Notes: generated from the sequence alone by a model not told the origin. Positions 9,377 through 19,321 are shown, numbered from the stretch's first letter. The stretch: DNA of 64,000 nt from a gamma proteobacterium HTCC2207 (GCA_000153445.1 CH672399.1:237580-301579); one strand, 5' to 3'. Made by a program: numbers and translations.

Positions 9377-10264
9377 TTAAAGCGCTTGCTTACATACCTT
9401 AATCAATGCCTCAACACAGGCAAGGCGCGTGTAATTAGGTCGGATAATAAATGATAGACGGCGGTGCGGGCTGGGCTCATTAAGGTGCACTGCCGTGAGA
9501 TGGTCACTCTGGCGAGTGAGTTGCTCCAGAGCCATTTCCGGAATCAGGGTGGTCCCCAAATTACCCAACACCATCTGTACAAGAGTATGCAGGCTAGTGG
9601 CCCCAAAACCATGATTAGCGGTCTGCTCGGGAAAGTTACAGGCCGCGAGAATATGATCTTTTAGGCAGTGGCCTTCACTGAGCAGCATCAGGCGACTATC
9701 AATCAACTCATTGCTGGTAATTTCGGTTTGATTGGTATGCTTTTCACCTTTCAGAGCGATCCAGTAAAAGTCTTCCTGCCAAAACTCTAAACTAAGCAGG
9801 CCTTCACAGGGAAAAGGCATTGCCAACACAGCAGTATCGATCTCCCCTCGCTTGACCATATCAACCAACACATGGGACTGCTCCTCGACAATTGTCAGCT
9901 GTGCACTGGGATAGAGTTTGCTCAGCAAGGGGAAGAGTTTCGGTAGAAGGTAGGGTGCAATCGTCGGGATCACGCCAACAGTAATGGGAAAGCTCAGCGC
10001 CGACTGCTGATTGTCGGCCAACTGCTGCAACTCATTGACCTGAGATATTATGCTGCGTGCTCGATCGAGTATTTCTCGTCCGATCGGTGTCACCAGTACT
10101 TTTTTATTATCGCGCTCAAATATCTGCAAGCCCAGCTGCCTCTCCAGCTCGCTCAGTGCGGTGCTCAGTGCCGACTGGCTAATATTGCAATCGGCAGCGG
10201 CTTTTTTGAAGTGTAAAGTGCGCTCTACTGCTAGGGCATAGGAAAGTTGTTTAGTCGAGATCAT
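9377..10264 (-). CDS. oxyR: LysR-type peroxide sensor OxyR
   Basis: LysR-family regulator of 295 residues. The N-terminal winged HTH (LHFKKAAADCNISQSALSTALSELERQLG) is followed by a substrate-binding-fold domain. The redox-active pair typical of OxyR is present as GHC-LKDHILAA-C, Cys200 and Cys209, with the same spacing as the disulfide-forming pair in the Escherichia coli protein. The start at 10264 is chosen because GGTGAT precedes it; a longer frame reaches 10279. It is divergent from ahpC-ahpF, the classic OxyR target, so it most likely activates those genes on peroxide exposure and controls itself. Confidence 0.93.
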   Translation of the reverse strand: MISTKQLSYALAVERTLHFKKAAADCNISQSALSTALSELERQLGLQIFERDNKKVLVTPIGREILDRARSIISQVNELQQLADNQQSALSFPITVGVIPTIAPYLLPKLFPLLSKLYPSAQLTIVEEQSHVLVDMVKRGEIDTAVLAMPFPCEGLLSLEFWQEDFYWIALKGEKHTNQTEITSNELIDSRLMLLSEGHCLKDHILAACNFPEQTANHGFGATSLHTLVQMVLGNLGTTLIPEMALEQLTRQSDHLTAVHLNEPSPHRRLSFIIRPNYTRLACVEALIKVCKQAL

Positions 10265-10471
10265 GAAAATATCACCCAAATAGACCGTGCTTTGGAGATT
10301 GTTTTATTCTGCTCTCAATATAATCTATTAAACAGAACGTAACAATACAAACAATCAACTTTACCGAATAAGCGGATTCTCTTATAGTTCACACAGAGTT
10401 TAAACATTCGTACTTGAAAAAGACTTACGAGCCACCAACTCAATAACACCAACCTCAACAAGGAGCCCACC
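10265..10471. promoter_or_regulatory. oxyR-ahpC divergent control region
   Basis: AT-rich 207-base region between two divergent genes whose products are linked in other bacteria, so OxyR should bind here. I could not fix an exact operator by eye. The AAGGAGC ribosome binding site of ahpC lies just before 10472. Confidence 0.5.
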
Positions 10472-11035
10472 ATGGCACTTATTAACACCCAAGTTAAACC
10501 CTTCAATGCATCTGCTTTTAAAGCAGGCGAATTTATTGAAGTGTCAGAAAAAGATATTGCCGGCAAGTGGTCAATATTCTTCTTTTACCCAGCCGACTTT
10601 ACCTTCGTCTGTCCAACTGAGCTTGGCGATGTTGCTGATCACTATGCGGAATTGCAGTCACGCGGTGTCGAAGTGTACTCAGTATCTACTGATACTCACT
10701 TCACGCACAAAGCATGGCACGACTCTTCAGAGACTATAGGCAAAATCCAATACACCATGATTGGCGATCCAACTGGTGAGATTTGCCGCAACTTTGACGT
10801 TATGCGTGAAGGTCAAGGCCTTGCTGATCGCGGTACCTTTGTTGTTGATCCAGACGGCATTATCCAGGCAATGGAAATCACTGCTGAGGGTATTGGCCGT
10901 GACGCGGAAGACCTGCTGCGCAAAGTTAAAGCCGCACAGTATGTTGCAGCTCACCCAGGTGAAGTATGCCCAGCTGCATGGAAAGAAGGCGAAGCCACAC
11001 TGGCGCCATCTTTAGATCTGGTTGGCAAGATCTAA
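10472..11035 (+). CDS. ahpC: Alkyl hydroperoxide reductase peroxiredoxin AhpC
   Basis: Typical 2-Cys peroxiredoxin of 187 residues. The peroxidatic Cys47 lies in [14 protein letters not shown] and the resolving Cys166 in GEVCPAAW; both are intact. GGxG-type and C-terminal elements match bacterial AhpC. It reduces hydrogen peroxide, organic hydroperoxides and peroxynitrite in the cytoplasm, and is re-reduced by AhpF. AAGGAGC sits just ahead of the start. It is separated from ahpF by 214 bases that include a strong terminator, so ahpF may be transcribed partly by read-through or from its own promoter. Confidence 0.97.
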   Translation: MALINTQVKPFNASAFKAGEFIEVSEKDIAGKWSIFFFYPADFTFVCPTELGDVADHYAELQSRGVEVYSVSTDTHFTHKAWHDSSETIGKIQYTMIGDPTGEICRNFDVMREGQGLADRGTFVVDPDGIIQAMEITAEGIGRDAEDLLRKVKAAQYVAAHPGEVCPAAWKEGEATLAPSLDLVGKI

Positions 11036-11109
11036 GCTATTAGCTTAGTTAAGCAGTTGCAAGAGCGTTTTACTGTACAAGTCCATTAGCAGTTCAAATG
11101 GCAAGTAAG

Positions 11110-11143
11110 TGGGGCCTTGAGACTAAATCAAGGCCCCATTTTT
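11110..11143 (+). terminator. Intrinsic terminator after ahpC
   Basis: A perfect 11-bp stem TGGGGCCTTGA / TCAAGGCCCCA closes an 8-base loop and is followed by TTTTT. It lies 75 bases after the ahpC stop and before ahpF. It probably sets a high ahpC to ahpF transcript ratio. Confidence 0.9.
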
Positions 11144-11249
11144 GACCTCAATTATTATGGGTGTTAATTGCTCGCGGATTGATTGCTACCCGAATTGATC
11201 GCTACCTGAATTAATTGCCACCCGCATTTTTACCCAGAGGAACACAACC

Positions 11250-12866
11250 ATGTTAACCAACGAGATATTAAAAGCCGTTGCCGGCTACACCGCGAATATG
11301 CAAAAAGCTGTGACCTTTGTGTTGCAAACGGGTGAGCACAGCAAACGCGCTGAACTAGTGGCATTTTTAACGGATATCTCAAAGCAGAGTGAGCATATTC
11401 AACTTGAAGAACGCGATATGGATGGCCTATTGCGCAGTCCAATCAGCTTTCTGATGCAAGCTGATGGTGTAGATACCGGAATTCGTTTTTCAGGAATACC
11501 CAGCGGCCATGAGTTCAACTCGTTGATACTGGCCATATTGCATGCCTCTGGCACCCCATTAAAGCTCGATGACAGCGTTAAAAATATTATTGCTGGCGTC
11601 GAGGAAAATTTGCACTTTGAAGTGTTTATTAGTCTCAGCTGCCACAACTGTCCAGATGTTGTGCAGTCGCTAAATCAATTTGCTCTGCTGAACCCTAATA
11701 TCAGCACCGAGATGATCGATGGAGGTCATTACCAAGCGCTGATTAAAGAACGAGATATTCAAGGCGTCCCCAGTGTCTATTTGAATGGAGAGCTGTTCGC
11801 CAACGGCAAAGTAGATACAGCACAGCTTATCGACAAGCTGATACAGCGAGCGCCATCAGCGGCTCAGGACAGCAGCGACCAGCCAGCCCTGCCCCTGCAA
11901 GATGTCACTATTATTGGCGGCGGCCCTGCAGGTGCTAGTGCGGCGATTTACAGCGCTCGTAAAGGCTTAAAAGTGACATTGATCGCCGACCGTATTGGTG
12001 GCCAGCTAAAAGATACCATGGGTATTGAGAACTTTATCTCAGTGTCCAAAACCACCGGACCAGAATTATCCGGCGCCCTGCAGTCACATATGAATGAGTA
12101 TGAGATTACCTTTAAGGAATATCTTAAAGTCACCAAAGTTGAGGGCGGCGATATCAAATCAGTCACGCTCTCTTCCGGTGAAAAAATCTTCACTAAAACA
12201 GTGATTATTGCCACTGGTGCCAACTGGCGTGAGCTCGGCGTACCTGGTGAGAAAGAGAATGTCGGCAATGGCGTAGCCTACTGCCCTCACTGTGACGGCC
12301 CTTTCTTTAAAGGCAAAGACGTGGCGGTAATTGGTGGCGGCAACTCAGGAATCGAAGCTGCATTGGACTTGGCTGGCATGGTTAAATCGGTCAATGTGTT
12401 TGAATTTATGCCGGACCTTAAAGCCGACCAAATACTGATTGATAAAGCCGTAGCCAAACCCAACATTACCATTCATAAAAATGTTGCCACCAAAGAGATC
12501 AGTGCCACCAATGGTAAGGTCTCAGCGATTGAATATATTGATCGCGCTACGGATACCGAACACAGCCTTAAGTTGGATGGCATTTTTGTGCAGATTGGCC
12601 TGATACCCAACAGTGGCTTTTTAGGTGACCTGGTTGAGAAAACCCGCTTTGGTGAGATTGTGATTAACGAGAAATGCCAAACATCGGAAGCCGGTATTTA
12701 TGCCTGTGGCGATGTGACCACTGTGCCCTACAAGCAAATTATTATTTCTATGGGTGAAGGATCGAAAGCTTCATTGTCGTCCTTTGAATATTTGCTTGCT
12801 GAAGGGGATAGGCTTGAAGAGCAGTTTTATAGTGAGAGCGCTGACGCTATAGCTATTGCATCTTAG
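11250..12866 (+). CDS. ahpF: Alkyl hydroperoxide reductase flavoprotein AhpF
   Basis: FAD/NADH disulfide reductase of 538 residues that recycles AhpC. The N-terminal tandem thioredoxin-fold domain carries a CHNC redox centre near residue 132. The C-terminal thioredoxin-reductase-like part has the FAD motif IIGGGPAGASAA (about 218), the catalytic CPHCDGPFF (about 348), a second NADH motif VIGGGNSGIEAALDLAG, and the terminal GDVTTVPYKQIIISMGEG. All key cysteines are present and the length is canonical. AGAGGAAC precedes the ATG. It is co-oriented with ahpC and lies in the OxyR locus. Confidence 0.97.
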   Translation: MLTNEILKAVAGYTANMQKAVTFVLQTGEHSKRAELVAFLTDISKQSEHIQLEERDMDGLLRSPISFLMQADGVDTGIRFSGIPSGHEFNSLILAILHASGTPLKLDDSVKNIIAGVEENLHFEVFISLSCHNCPDVVQSLNQFALLNPNISTEMIDGGHYQALIKERDIQGVPSVYLNGELFANGKVDTAQLIDKLIQRAPSAAQDSSDQPALPLQDVTIIGGGPAGASAAIYSARKGLKVTLIADRIGGQLKDTMGIENFISVSKTTGPELSGALQSHMNEYEITFKEYLKVTKVEGGDIKSVTLSSGEKIFTKTVIIATGANWRELGVPGEKENVGNGVAYCPHCDGPFFKGKDVAVIGGGNSGIEAALDLAGMVKSVNVFEFMPDLKADQILIDKAVAKPNITIHKNVATKEISATNGKVSAIEYIDRATDTEHSLKLDGIFVQIGLIPNSGFLGDLVEKTRFGEIVINEKCQTSEAGIYACGDVTTVPYKQIIISMGEGSKASLSSFEYLLAEGDRLEEQFYSESADAIAIAS

Positions 12867-12906
12867 GCTACTATGCTGGAAAAGCCGGTATTCGAAGTAG
12901 TATCAA

Positions 12907-12936
12907 TATCCCGCCGGCTTAATCTGCGGCGGGATA
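12907..12936. terminator. Hairpin between convergent ahpF and HMGR genes
   Basis: A 9-bp GC-rich stem TATCCCGCC / GGCGGGATA with a 12-base loop, 40 bases after the ahpF stop. It lacks a proper T-run, so it may be only a weak or factor-assisted terminator. Confidence 0.5.
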
Positions 12937-12975
12937 GCTTTGTAACCAGCCAGTTAGTTTCTCATCACAAACACA

Positions 12976-13050
12976 GTCACCCCGATAGAACAAAGTAACG
13001 AGGTATCTCAACTAGTCTGCAGGAGATCCTTCGACTTCGCTCAGGATGAC
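12976..13050. repeat. 75-bp dispersed repeat, copy 1
   Basis: Begins GTCACCCCGA and ends TCAGGATGAC, so its ends are near-inverted. A copy of identical length at 31907-31981 shares both ends and much of the flanking interior (ACGAGG.ATCT, GAGATC). A truncated piece, GTCATCCCGACAGAG to ATGAC, follows at 13074-13095. This is the layout of a small non-autonomous element or REP-like family. It sits between convergent gene ends. Confidence 0.7.
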
Positions 13051-13139
13051 AAAATTCAACCTAATACCACTCTGTCATCCCGACAGAGCAATGACAGCTA
13101 GGGGAAAACAGCTTAGGCAAGACCCTATTTAAGCTGCCA

Positions 13140-14306
13140 TTAACGATTACGCCCCAGAGCATCGTGACTGGTAACCCAATCACCTGCGAGCACCGCACTC
13201 ATTAGAGAGACTTCTCCTGCAAGTACCGTGGCACCAATAATCTCAGCCAGCTTGTGCACTTTTCCGGCGCCATTACAGCCGAGCATATCGAGGCATTCTT
13301 GCTGAGTTGGCAGACCGGTTCCGCCGCCATAGGTGGCGACAATCAATGAGGGTAGAGTAATGGATAAATAATAATTTCCGGCTTTATCAACATCCGCAAA
13401 AATAATTGATGAGGAGGACTCGGCCACATTGGCGGCGTCCTGACCTGTGGCGATAAACACCGCAGCTATACCATTGGCAGCATGAGCTCCGGTACTAGAC
13501 GAACCTGCCATAAAGCTGCCCACCTGATTGATCTGTCGCGCCTTAAACAATACCTCTGCCGTGACTCCCATAGTCTTCTCTAACAGCTCACCGGGAATCA
13601 GTACTTCTGCAACAACGCGTTTGCCACGACTGTGTAATGTATTGATTTGAGAATGCTTTTTATCCGTGTCCATAGCACCAGAAAGCATATAACGCTGGAT
13701 GCCAGGATAGGTTTTCATAATCCATTCACAGGCTATAAAAGTTGCCTTGCCAACCATATTTTGGCCCGCAGCATCGCCGGTGGTAAAGTTAAAACGCAGA
13801 TAGCGCATACGCGCTGCGGCGTATTGCTCGATGTTGCGCAGCTTTCCAGATGAGGTTGTAGTCTCGGCTTGGGCGGCAATCTCCTCGACGTTCTGCTCAA
13901 CCCAGAGACCAAAATCACGGGCCTCTCGGGCGTCATTAAAAACAAACACTGGTGCGCGCTGCATGGCGTCATCGACAACAGTGACCTTTACCCCACCGGA
14001 GTCACGCAACAATCGCGCACCCCTGTTATAGCTGGCAATCAAGGTGCCTTCACTGGTGGCCATAGGCACATAGAAGTCACCAGAGGCGTGCTCACCGTTT
14101 ACCCGCAGCGGTCCAATCAGGCCCAGAGGCACCTGGGCAACACCGATAAAGTTTTCGATATTGCCAGCAGTAGTGGCTGGATCAACTGAGTAGTGACCAA
14201 TATGGTCCAATTTGGAGGAGGTTTTGTCCGCGGCAAAATCGCGACGGGTTTTGGCCATCACTTCACTGTAATCATTATCACTGTCTCTGGGAATTCGGTC
14301 AGACAT
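13140..14306 (-). CDS. Hydroxymethylglutaryl-CoA reductase (class I-like)
   Basis: Protein of 388 residues with every catalytic element of HMG-CoA reductase. These are ENFIGVAQVPLGLIGPL near residue 51, Glu86 in ATSEGTLIAS, Lys187 in GDAAGQNMVGKAT, Asp290 in TGQDAANVAESS, GGGTGLPTQ, and the C-terminal His381 in TSHDALGRNR. It interconverts HMG-CoA and mevalonate; motif style points to the class I, NADPH-type form. No other mevalonate-pathway gene lies in the window, which is odd because most gammaproteobacteria make isoprenoids by the MEP route. A biosynthetic mevalonate branch, a catabolic use, or acquisition by transfer are all possible. Confidence 0.9.
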   Translation of the reverse strand: MSDRIPRDSDNDYSEVMAKTRRDFAADKTSSKLDHIGHYSVDPATTAGNIENFIGVAQVPLGLIGPLRVNGEHASGDFYVPMATSEGTLIASYNRGARLLRDSGGVKVTVVDDAMQRAPVFVFNDAREARDFGLWVEQNVEEIAAQAETTTSSGKLRNIEQYAAARMRYLRFNFTTGDAAGQNMVGKATFIACEWIMKTYPGIQRYMLSGAMDTDKKHSQINTLHSRGKRVVAEVLIPGELLEKTMGVTAEVLFKARQINQVGSFMAGSSSTGAHAANGIAAVFIATGQDAANVAESSSSIIFADVDKAGNYYLSITLPSLIVATYGGGTGLPTQQECLDMLGCNGAGKVHKLAEIIGATVLAGEVSLMSAVLAGDWVTSHDALGRNR

Positions 14307-14445
14307 ATTATTGCTCTCGTTATTGTTATTGTTATTACTTTCGGATTGGTAGGCCTAGGTGTGCAGCAAGTTGGCCAATTAAACTCGCCAAGTAGCCTAC
14401 ATCATTCTTCCACGATGCAAAACATCTGCGCAGCGATAAAGGAGT

Positions 14446-16011
14446 TTAGTTATTGAGTAATTTTTTGCCCGCGTAAACCTGCTCTAGATGGACGCCATTT
14501 TTGACGACCTGCTGGCCCGCAACTAAGACATGCTCAATACCGGTGGACGGCTGATAGGGGTCGCCGTAGTCAGCATTGGCAGAAATTGTTTTTGCATCGA
14601 AGATAACAATATCCGCATCGGCACCCATTTGAATGCGACCTTTGCGCTTAAACAGCGGTGCGGCCTGCTCCATCCACTGAGCCTGATAAAGACTTACCTT
14701 GGCCAGTGCTTCATGGAGACCGATAACGTTTTGATCGCGCACATAATGTCCCAACAGCCGCGCAAAAGTACCGGCTATATTGGGGTTGGTTGGAATACGC
14801 GTATCCACTGCTGGCAGTGCATCTGTGGAGACCATCATCCGCGGCCACTGCAGTGCAGTCTCGACCCACTGTTCTTTTACATAATGATGATTGATCGCGC
14901 CGGCGGGCTGCTCCTGGGAATATTTCTCCCAGCTCTCTTTAGTCAGCCATTCACCAGTAGCGACCCACTGCACATCTTCATAGCTGATATCAAAAATTGC
15001 CTGCCAGTCACGACGTCGAAAAACATCAGCGCCAATACTGGTGCCGCCAGCGGCGTAGGATAATGTCTCGGTGGTGATATTGGCACCGGCCTGATTAGCC
15101 TCGTCGATCATGGTCAGCCAGTCGCCAATACGGCCCATGGCATTGTGGCTAATATGACAGACAAATAGTGCCGCCTGGGTACTCTTGGCCAGCTCGATGA
15201 CTTCGATAAGGCCCGCCGGATCGCCGGTATAACCGCGGCGCACATGGACATAGATTGGCACTTCTCGGGCGCCAGCCACATCGAATAACATTGCCAGTTC
15301 GGCATCTGAAACAGCTTCGGTCATATAGTCCAAGAGCACGCCTATGCCCAGACCGCCCTCATCCAGCCCCTTATGCAGCAGCAGGCGCATCTGTTCAATT
15401 TGTTCTGGAGTCGCCTCTTGCATCCAGGCCGGGCTGCCCATTACAACGGTCTTGTCGCCAGCAAAAATATAAGGCTGGTCTATGCCTTCGAGGACTTTGA
15501 TGCGCACGGCAAAATGACCCACTGAGGAACCATAATTAATCGCCGCACCGGCGCGAAGATGTTCACCGTAAAAACTCACAGGATAGGATCCAGCCTCGAG
15601 ATCCAGCTGTGTGGTGACGCCATCCAAAACATTAAAGTGCTGGCCGAGAATCGTGGGGCTGTGGCTGTGAACATCGATAAAACCGGGGGCAACCACTAGG
15701 TCAGTCGCATCTATAGTGATTTCACTCTTTAATGGTTGTTCAGAGATAGCGACTATAGTGCCGTCGCGAATACCTATATGTTTGCGGGCATCGAGATGGG
15801 TTTCTGGATCTATAACACGACCATTGGCAATCACCACATCGTATTGTTCTACTTCGTTAAAAGACGCGTTAGAAGTCGAATTAGAAGCCGAATTAGAAGC
15901 CGAGCTAAAGAACGAATAATAAAACAGCGCCACAAGGATAAACGCGGCAACAAAAAGCATCTGCAACCCCACCACTATCTGACTGACTTGTATCGCTTTT
16001 TTGCCCTTCAT
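14446..16011 (-). CDS. Membrane-anchored D-aminoacylase-like amidohydrolase
   Basis: Amidohydrolase-superfamily protein of 521 residues. One N-terminal membrane segment (about 10-32) is followed by a low-complexity SASNSASNSTSN linker encoded by 12-base repeats. The catalytic domain begins at VVIANGRVIDPET and carries the metal-binding HxH in FIDVHSHSP. Further histidines sit in PIYVHVRRG and FVCHISHNAMG, and DADIVIFDAKTI closes the fold. The pattern matches N-acyl-D-amino-acid deacylase and dihydroorotase relatives. The anchor suggests the enzyme faces the periplasm. It lies 139 bases downstream of the HMG-CoA reductase start, in the same direction, with no clear functional link. The substrate is unknown. 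Confidence 0.82.
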   Translation of the reverse strand: MKGKKAIQVSQIVVGLQMLFVAAFILVALFYYSFFSSASNSASNSTSNASFNEVEQYDVVIANGRVIDPETHLDARKHIGIRDGTIVAISEQPLKSEITIDATDLVVAPGFIDVHSHSPTILGQHFNVLDGVTTQLDLEAGSYPVSFYGEHLRAGAAINYGSSVGHFAVRIKVLEGIDQPYIFAGDKTVVMGSPAWMQEATPEQIEQMRLLLHKGLDEGGLGIGVLLDYMTEAVSDAELAMLFDVAGAREVPIYVHVRRGYTGDPAGLIEVIELAKSTQAALFVCHISHNAMGRIGDWLTMIDEANQAGANITTETLSYAAGGTSIGADVFRRRDWQAIFDISYEDVQWVATGEWLTKESWEKYSQEQPAGAINHHYVKEQWVETALQWPRMMVSTDALPAVDTRIPTNPNIAGTFARLLGHYVRDQNVIGLHEALAKVSLYQAQWMEQAAPLFKRKGRIQMGADADIVIFDAKTISANADYGDPYQPSTGIEHVLVAGQQVVKNGVHLEQVYAGKKLLNN

Positions 16012-16079
16012 ATAACGCTCTCTTTTTTATTATTGTTTATCAATGGTAGCTAAGGTCTAAAAGCCCATCAAAAATTCAA

Positions 16080-17264
16080 TCAAAATGCCGCTATCCCCGT
16101 CTGTCCCCGGCCCAGTATCAAGCCGTGAATATCCTCGGTGCCCTCATAGGTATTCACAGTCTCTAGATTCATCATATGGCGCATCACTGAGTATTCATCC
16201 GAGATGCCATTGCCACCGAGCATATCTCGTGCCTTGCGGGCTATATTCAGAGCCTTGCTGCAGGAGTTACGCTTAATTAATGAGATTAGTTCCGGAGATA
16301 TATTGCTGTCATCCATCAACTGTCCGGCACGCAGACAACCCTGAAGGCCAAGGCTGATATCAGTTTGCATATCAGCCAGCTTAAGCTGAATCAACTGGGT
16401 CGCTGCCAGCGGTCGATTGAATTGCTTGCGTTCCATAGTGTAGGTTCGCGCTGCATGCCAGCAGGCTTCGGCAGCGCCCAGTGAACCCCAGGCAATACCG
16501 TAACGGGCATTATTGAGACAGCTAAACGGCCCTTTTAATCCTTTTACATTGGGCAGCAACTGCTCTTCAGCAACAAACACATCCTGCATTACAATTTGGC
16601 CAGTGGTCGACACACGTAGCGAAAGCTTGCCCTCAATCTTAGGTGCGCTCAATCCGGGCATACCCTTCTCAAGAATAAAGCCACGAATCTGCTCATCATC
16701 GGTTTTCGCCCAAACGACAAATACATCGGCAAAGGGGCTGTTGGAGATCCAAGTCTTGGTCCCATTCAACAGATAGCCGCCATCAGTGCTCCGGGCTCGG
16801 CTGACCATACCGCCGGGATCCGAACCATAGTCTGGTTCAGTTAGCCCAAAACTACCGATAAATTCACCGCTTGCCAGCTTCGGCAAATACTTTTCACGTT
16901 GAGATTCACTGCCGAAGGCATAGATTGGATACATTACCAGAGAAGACTGCACACTCATCATAGAGCGATAACCGGAGTCGACCCGCTCAATTTCTCGCGC
17001 CACCAGACCATAGCTGATGTAGTCCATCCCCGCGCATCCATACCCCTCAATGGTTAAGCCGAGTAGACCCATCTCACCCATCTGACGAAAGGTACCCGGG
17101 TCGCTGGTTTCTTGTTGGAATGCGGCTCGTACCTTTGGTTGCAAATGCTCTTGGGCATATTGGCGGGTCGAATCACGGACCATTCGCTGTTCGTCCGATA
17201 ACTGCTGTTCAAGAAGAAAAGGATCTTGCCAGATCAGCCGCTGCCAGGATTTTCTCGTACCCAT
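16080..17264 (-). CDS. gcdH: Glutaryl-CoA dehydrogenase
   Basis: Acyl-CoA dehydrogenase of about 394 residues. The ATG at 17264 is preferred over an in-frame GTG at 17273. [21 protein letters not shown] opens the protein, as in GcdH. The FAD-binding [14 protein letters not shown] and [16 protein letters not shown], and the C-terminal [24 protein letters not shown] with the catalytic Glu, are all GcdH signatures. It oxidises and decarboxylates glutaryl-CoA to crotonyl-CoA in lysine, hydroxylysine and tryptophan breakdown, passing electrons to ETF. The family III CoA-transferase at 54471 could supply glutaryl-CoA. I considered DmdC for this gene and rejected it. Confidence 0.93.
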   Translation of the reverse strand: MGTRKSWQRLIWQDPFLLEQQLSDEQRMVRDSTRQYAQEHLQPKVRAAFQQETSDPGTFRQMGEMGLLGLTIEGYGCAGMDYISYGLVAREIERVDSGYRSMMSVQSSLVMYPIYAFGSESQREKYLPKLASGEFIGSFGLTEPDYGSDPGGMVSRARSTDGGYLLNGTKTWISNSPFADVFVVWAKTDDEQIRGFILEKGMPGLSAPKIEGKLSLRVSTTGQIVMQDVFVAEEQLLPNVKGLKGPFSCLNNARYGIAWGSLGAAEACWHAARTYTMERKQFNRPLAATQLIQLKLADMQTDISLGLQGCLRAGQLMDDSNISPELISLIKRNSCSKALNIARKARDMLGGNGISDEYSVMRHMMNLETVNTYEGTEDIHGLILGRGQTGIAAF

Positions 17265-17371
17265 CAAACCCACCCCAAACGATTCTCAATATAATTGCCA
17301 AGCAGAGTAGCAAACATGAGGTTAATTAGCTCCGTCTTTAGAATTTGGGATTTGGACGTTAGTGGCAGAGC

Positions 17372-19186
17372 TTAGTTTTTCTGACTGGGAAAATCTGGCT
17401 GTTGTTCAAGCTGGTTAAAAAATTTGGTGTTTTTATAGGGCAGTTTCATAAACCCAGATACACCGAGCCCATCAATAGCGGGTAACTCGGTGAGAAGGCT
17501 ATCTAGACAGTCGCGAAATTCCGACTCCTTGGATCCATCTAAAAGGGTCAGATAGTTGTGGATTTTAAGGTCCTGTTCCACAGCTTCAAAAATTATACAG
17601 CCAGTGTGATGAATCTGATTCATCCGAGATAACACCTGCATAATCGATTCTGGTAAGTGCAGCATTTCATCTGGATCACTGCCATCTTCAAAATAGGAGT
17701 GTAAGCGGGTGTCATCGGCACCGCCGTTGCTTTCGCCAGCCCTGGCAACCGATACTCCCTCGACAAGATCAAAGGCTATTTTGAGAGCCGCATCTGCCAC
17801 AAACGGCTGGCCAAGATTTTTACGGCTGATATGCAGGGTTTTGCGGGCATCGAACATACAGCTTTTAAACACCCCTTTTCGACTGATCGCCCGACCCAGA
17901 TGCACCACATTATTGATCGCCGCAGTGAGTGCCGGCTCTAGTTGTCGCTCGTAGAGATTGAGACTGGAATCAATATAGATACCGCCGTCATCCCATTTCA
18001 CTGCCAATCCATCGACCAGCGGATAGCGACCCAGGTGGGTAACGGCAACAACAAAGGCTTTTTCAGTATCCCCCATGCCCGAGAGATAGTTGCGATCATC
18101 GCGATAGCCGCCGAGATCACCCGCCAGAGGATGCTTGCTGTAATTAGGCTGGGCAAAAAACGCCTCTGCGCCAATTTGCTGACGCAAGAACCCCTTTCTA
18201 GAGCTGTAGACCACAGTCTCAAGTGTCGCAGTAGAAGAGAGATTGGAGGCCACCAGAGCAACAGGAATAAGCGGTAATGCTGAGATTGCAGCCTCCGTTG
18301 CTGCGCGAGTGCGACTGACAATATGTTTCATATAGCGCATATTGGCGAAAAAATAGTCCCCAGCCTCATACTGAGTGGCGAGGTCACTGTCGAGCATGCC
18401 CGCCAACGTGCGAGCGAATTCAATTGGTAGGTCCAGCGATTGGGGCCTAATCACCCCACTGCCAAAACGGCTGCCCTGCCCTGAGGCCAGTGCATAGAGC
18501 GTTCCCGCTAGACCCTGTTCATCAAAGCGTGGCGAAGAACAGGTTCCCTGCAGCTGTTCGTCACCAATAAAATAAATATCGCCCAACTTGGCATTGGTCT
18601 GTTGAAACTCGGCATTCATCGCATCCAGACCTACGCCATCGGCGCGCTCACCCTGCTCGTCGTACTGGGCGATTACAGCGGCACCCCAGTCAATTAATGA
18701 AACCGTCTCTGTCTGTTCATCGAACATAATATTAGAGGGTTTAATATCGCCGTGGACTATGCTCGACTTGCCGGGGTTGTTGCGCAAGCGCAGTAAAATA
18801 TCCGCCATCTGCGCTGCAATTTTAAGTATTAGCCGAGGTTCTAGCCGGCCTACCTTTCGCGCATAGTCCTGTAGATTAATTCCCGGCGCTCGGGACATCA
18901 TCAAAATTGATTGACCGCGCATATTCTGAAAGGCAATAAACTCTGGGATACCCTGATGTTCAATAAGGCTGAGCATAAAGCCCTCCTCTTCCAGGCGATC
19001 TTTGATATGTTGCGGCAAGGTAATACGAGAAAACTTAAACACATACTGGGGAGAATTGGCGTCACTGGCGGTGCTAGTTCCGGCAAAGACAAAGCCATAG
19101 GCACCATTGCCAATCAATTCAATATTGCTGTAGCCGAGGCGCTTGAGCTGAGACTCACAATTAGCCCCCGTAAAGTGGAGATTCAT
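17372..19186 (-). CDS. Serine/threonine protein kinase-like protein with unknown C-terminal region
   Basis: Protein of 604 residues. The N-terminal 280 form a Hanks-type kinase fold: glycine loop IGNGAYGFV (25-33), Lys51 in VFKFSR, catalytic HGDIKPSN (145-152, Gly in place of the HRD Arg), and metal-binding IDWG (Asp166, DWG for DFG). The remaining roughly 320 residues match no domain I recognise. No transmembrane segment is visible, so it is probably cytoplasmic. The HGDIKPSN/DWG form is seen in bacterial kinases and some may be active. It sits between gcdH and an FNR-type regulator on the same strand. Its target is unknown. Confidence 0.78.
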   Translation of the reverse strand: MNLHFTGANCESQLKRLGYSNIELIGNGAYGFVFAGTSTASDANSPQYVFKFSRITLPQHIKDRLEEEGFMLSLIEHQGIPEFIAFQNMRGQSILMMSRAPGINLQDYARKVGRLEPRLILKIAAQMADILLRLRNNPGKSSIVHGDIKPSNIMFDEQTETVSLIDWGAAVIAQYDEQGERADGVGLDAMNAEFQQTNAKLGDIYFIGDEQLQGTCSSPRFDEQGLAGTLYALASGQGSRFGSGVIRPQSLDLPIEFARTLAGMLDSDLATQYEAGDYFFANMRYMKHIVSRTRAATEAAISALPLIPVALVASNLSSTATLETVVYSSRKGFLRQQIGAEAFFAQPNYSKHPLAGDLGGYRDDRNYLSGMGDTEKAFVVAVTHLGRYPLVDGLAVKWDDGGIYIDSSLNLYERQLEPALTAAINNVVHLGRAISRKGVFKSCMFDARKTLHISRKNLGQPFVADAALKIAFDLVEGVSVARAGESNGGADDTRLHSYFEDGSDPDEMLHLPESIMQVLSRMNQIHHTGCIIFEAVEQDLKIHNYLTLLDGSKESEFRDCLDSLLTELPAIDGLGVSGFMKLPYKNTKFFNQLEQQPDFPSQKN

Positions 19187-19321
19187 CGAGCTCGGACCAT
19201 GGAAAAAATGCAGACCAAAACCCTAGCCCAATTAGTTCAGATGGTAGTCGAAGCTGGTGATCGAGAGTCTCTGTAATAAAAGTTGTTAGAATCCCCAGCA
19301 CAACTCAATCTAAGATCAGAA

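Noticed and set aside
16080-17264. Acyl-CoA dehydrogenase as DmdC of the DMSP pathway
   Set aside because: The C-terminal [23 protein letters not shown] and the N-terminal [11 protein letters not shown] are glutaryl-CoA dehydrogenase signatures, and the gene is distant from the dmdA-like operon.
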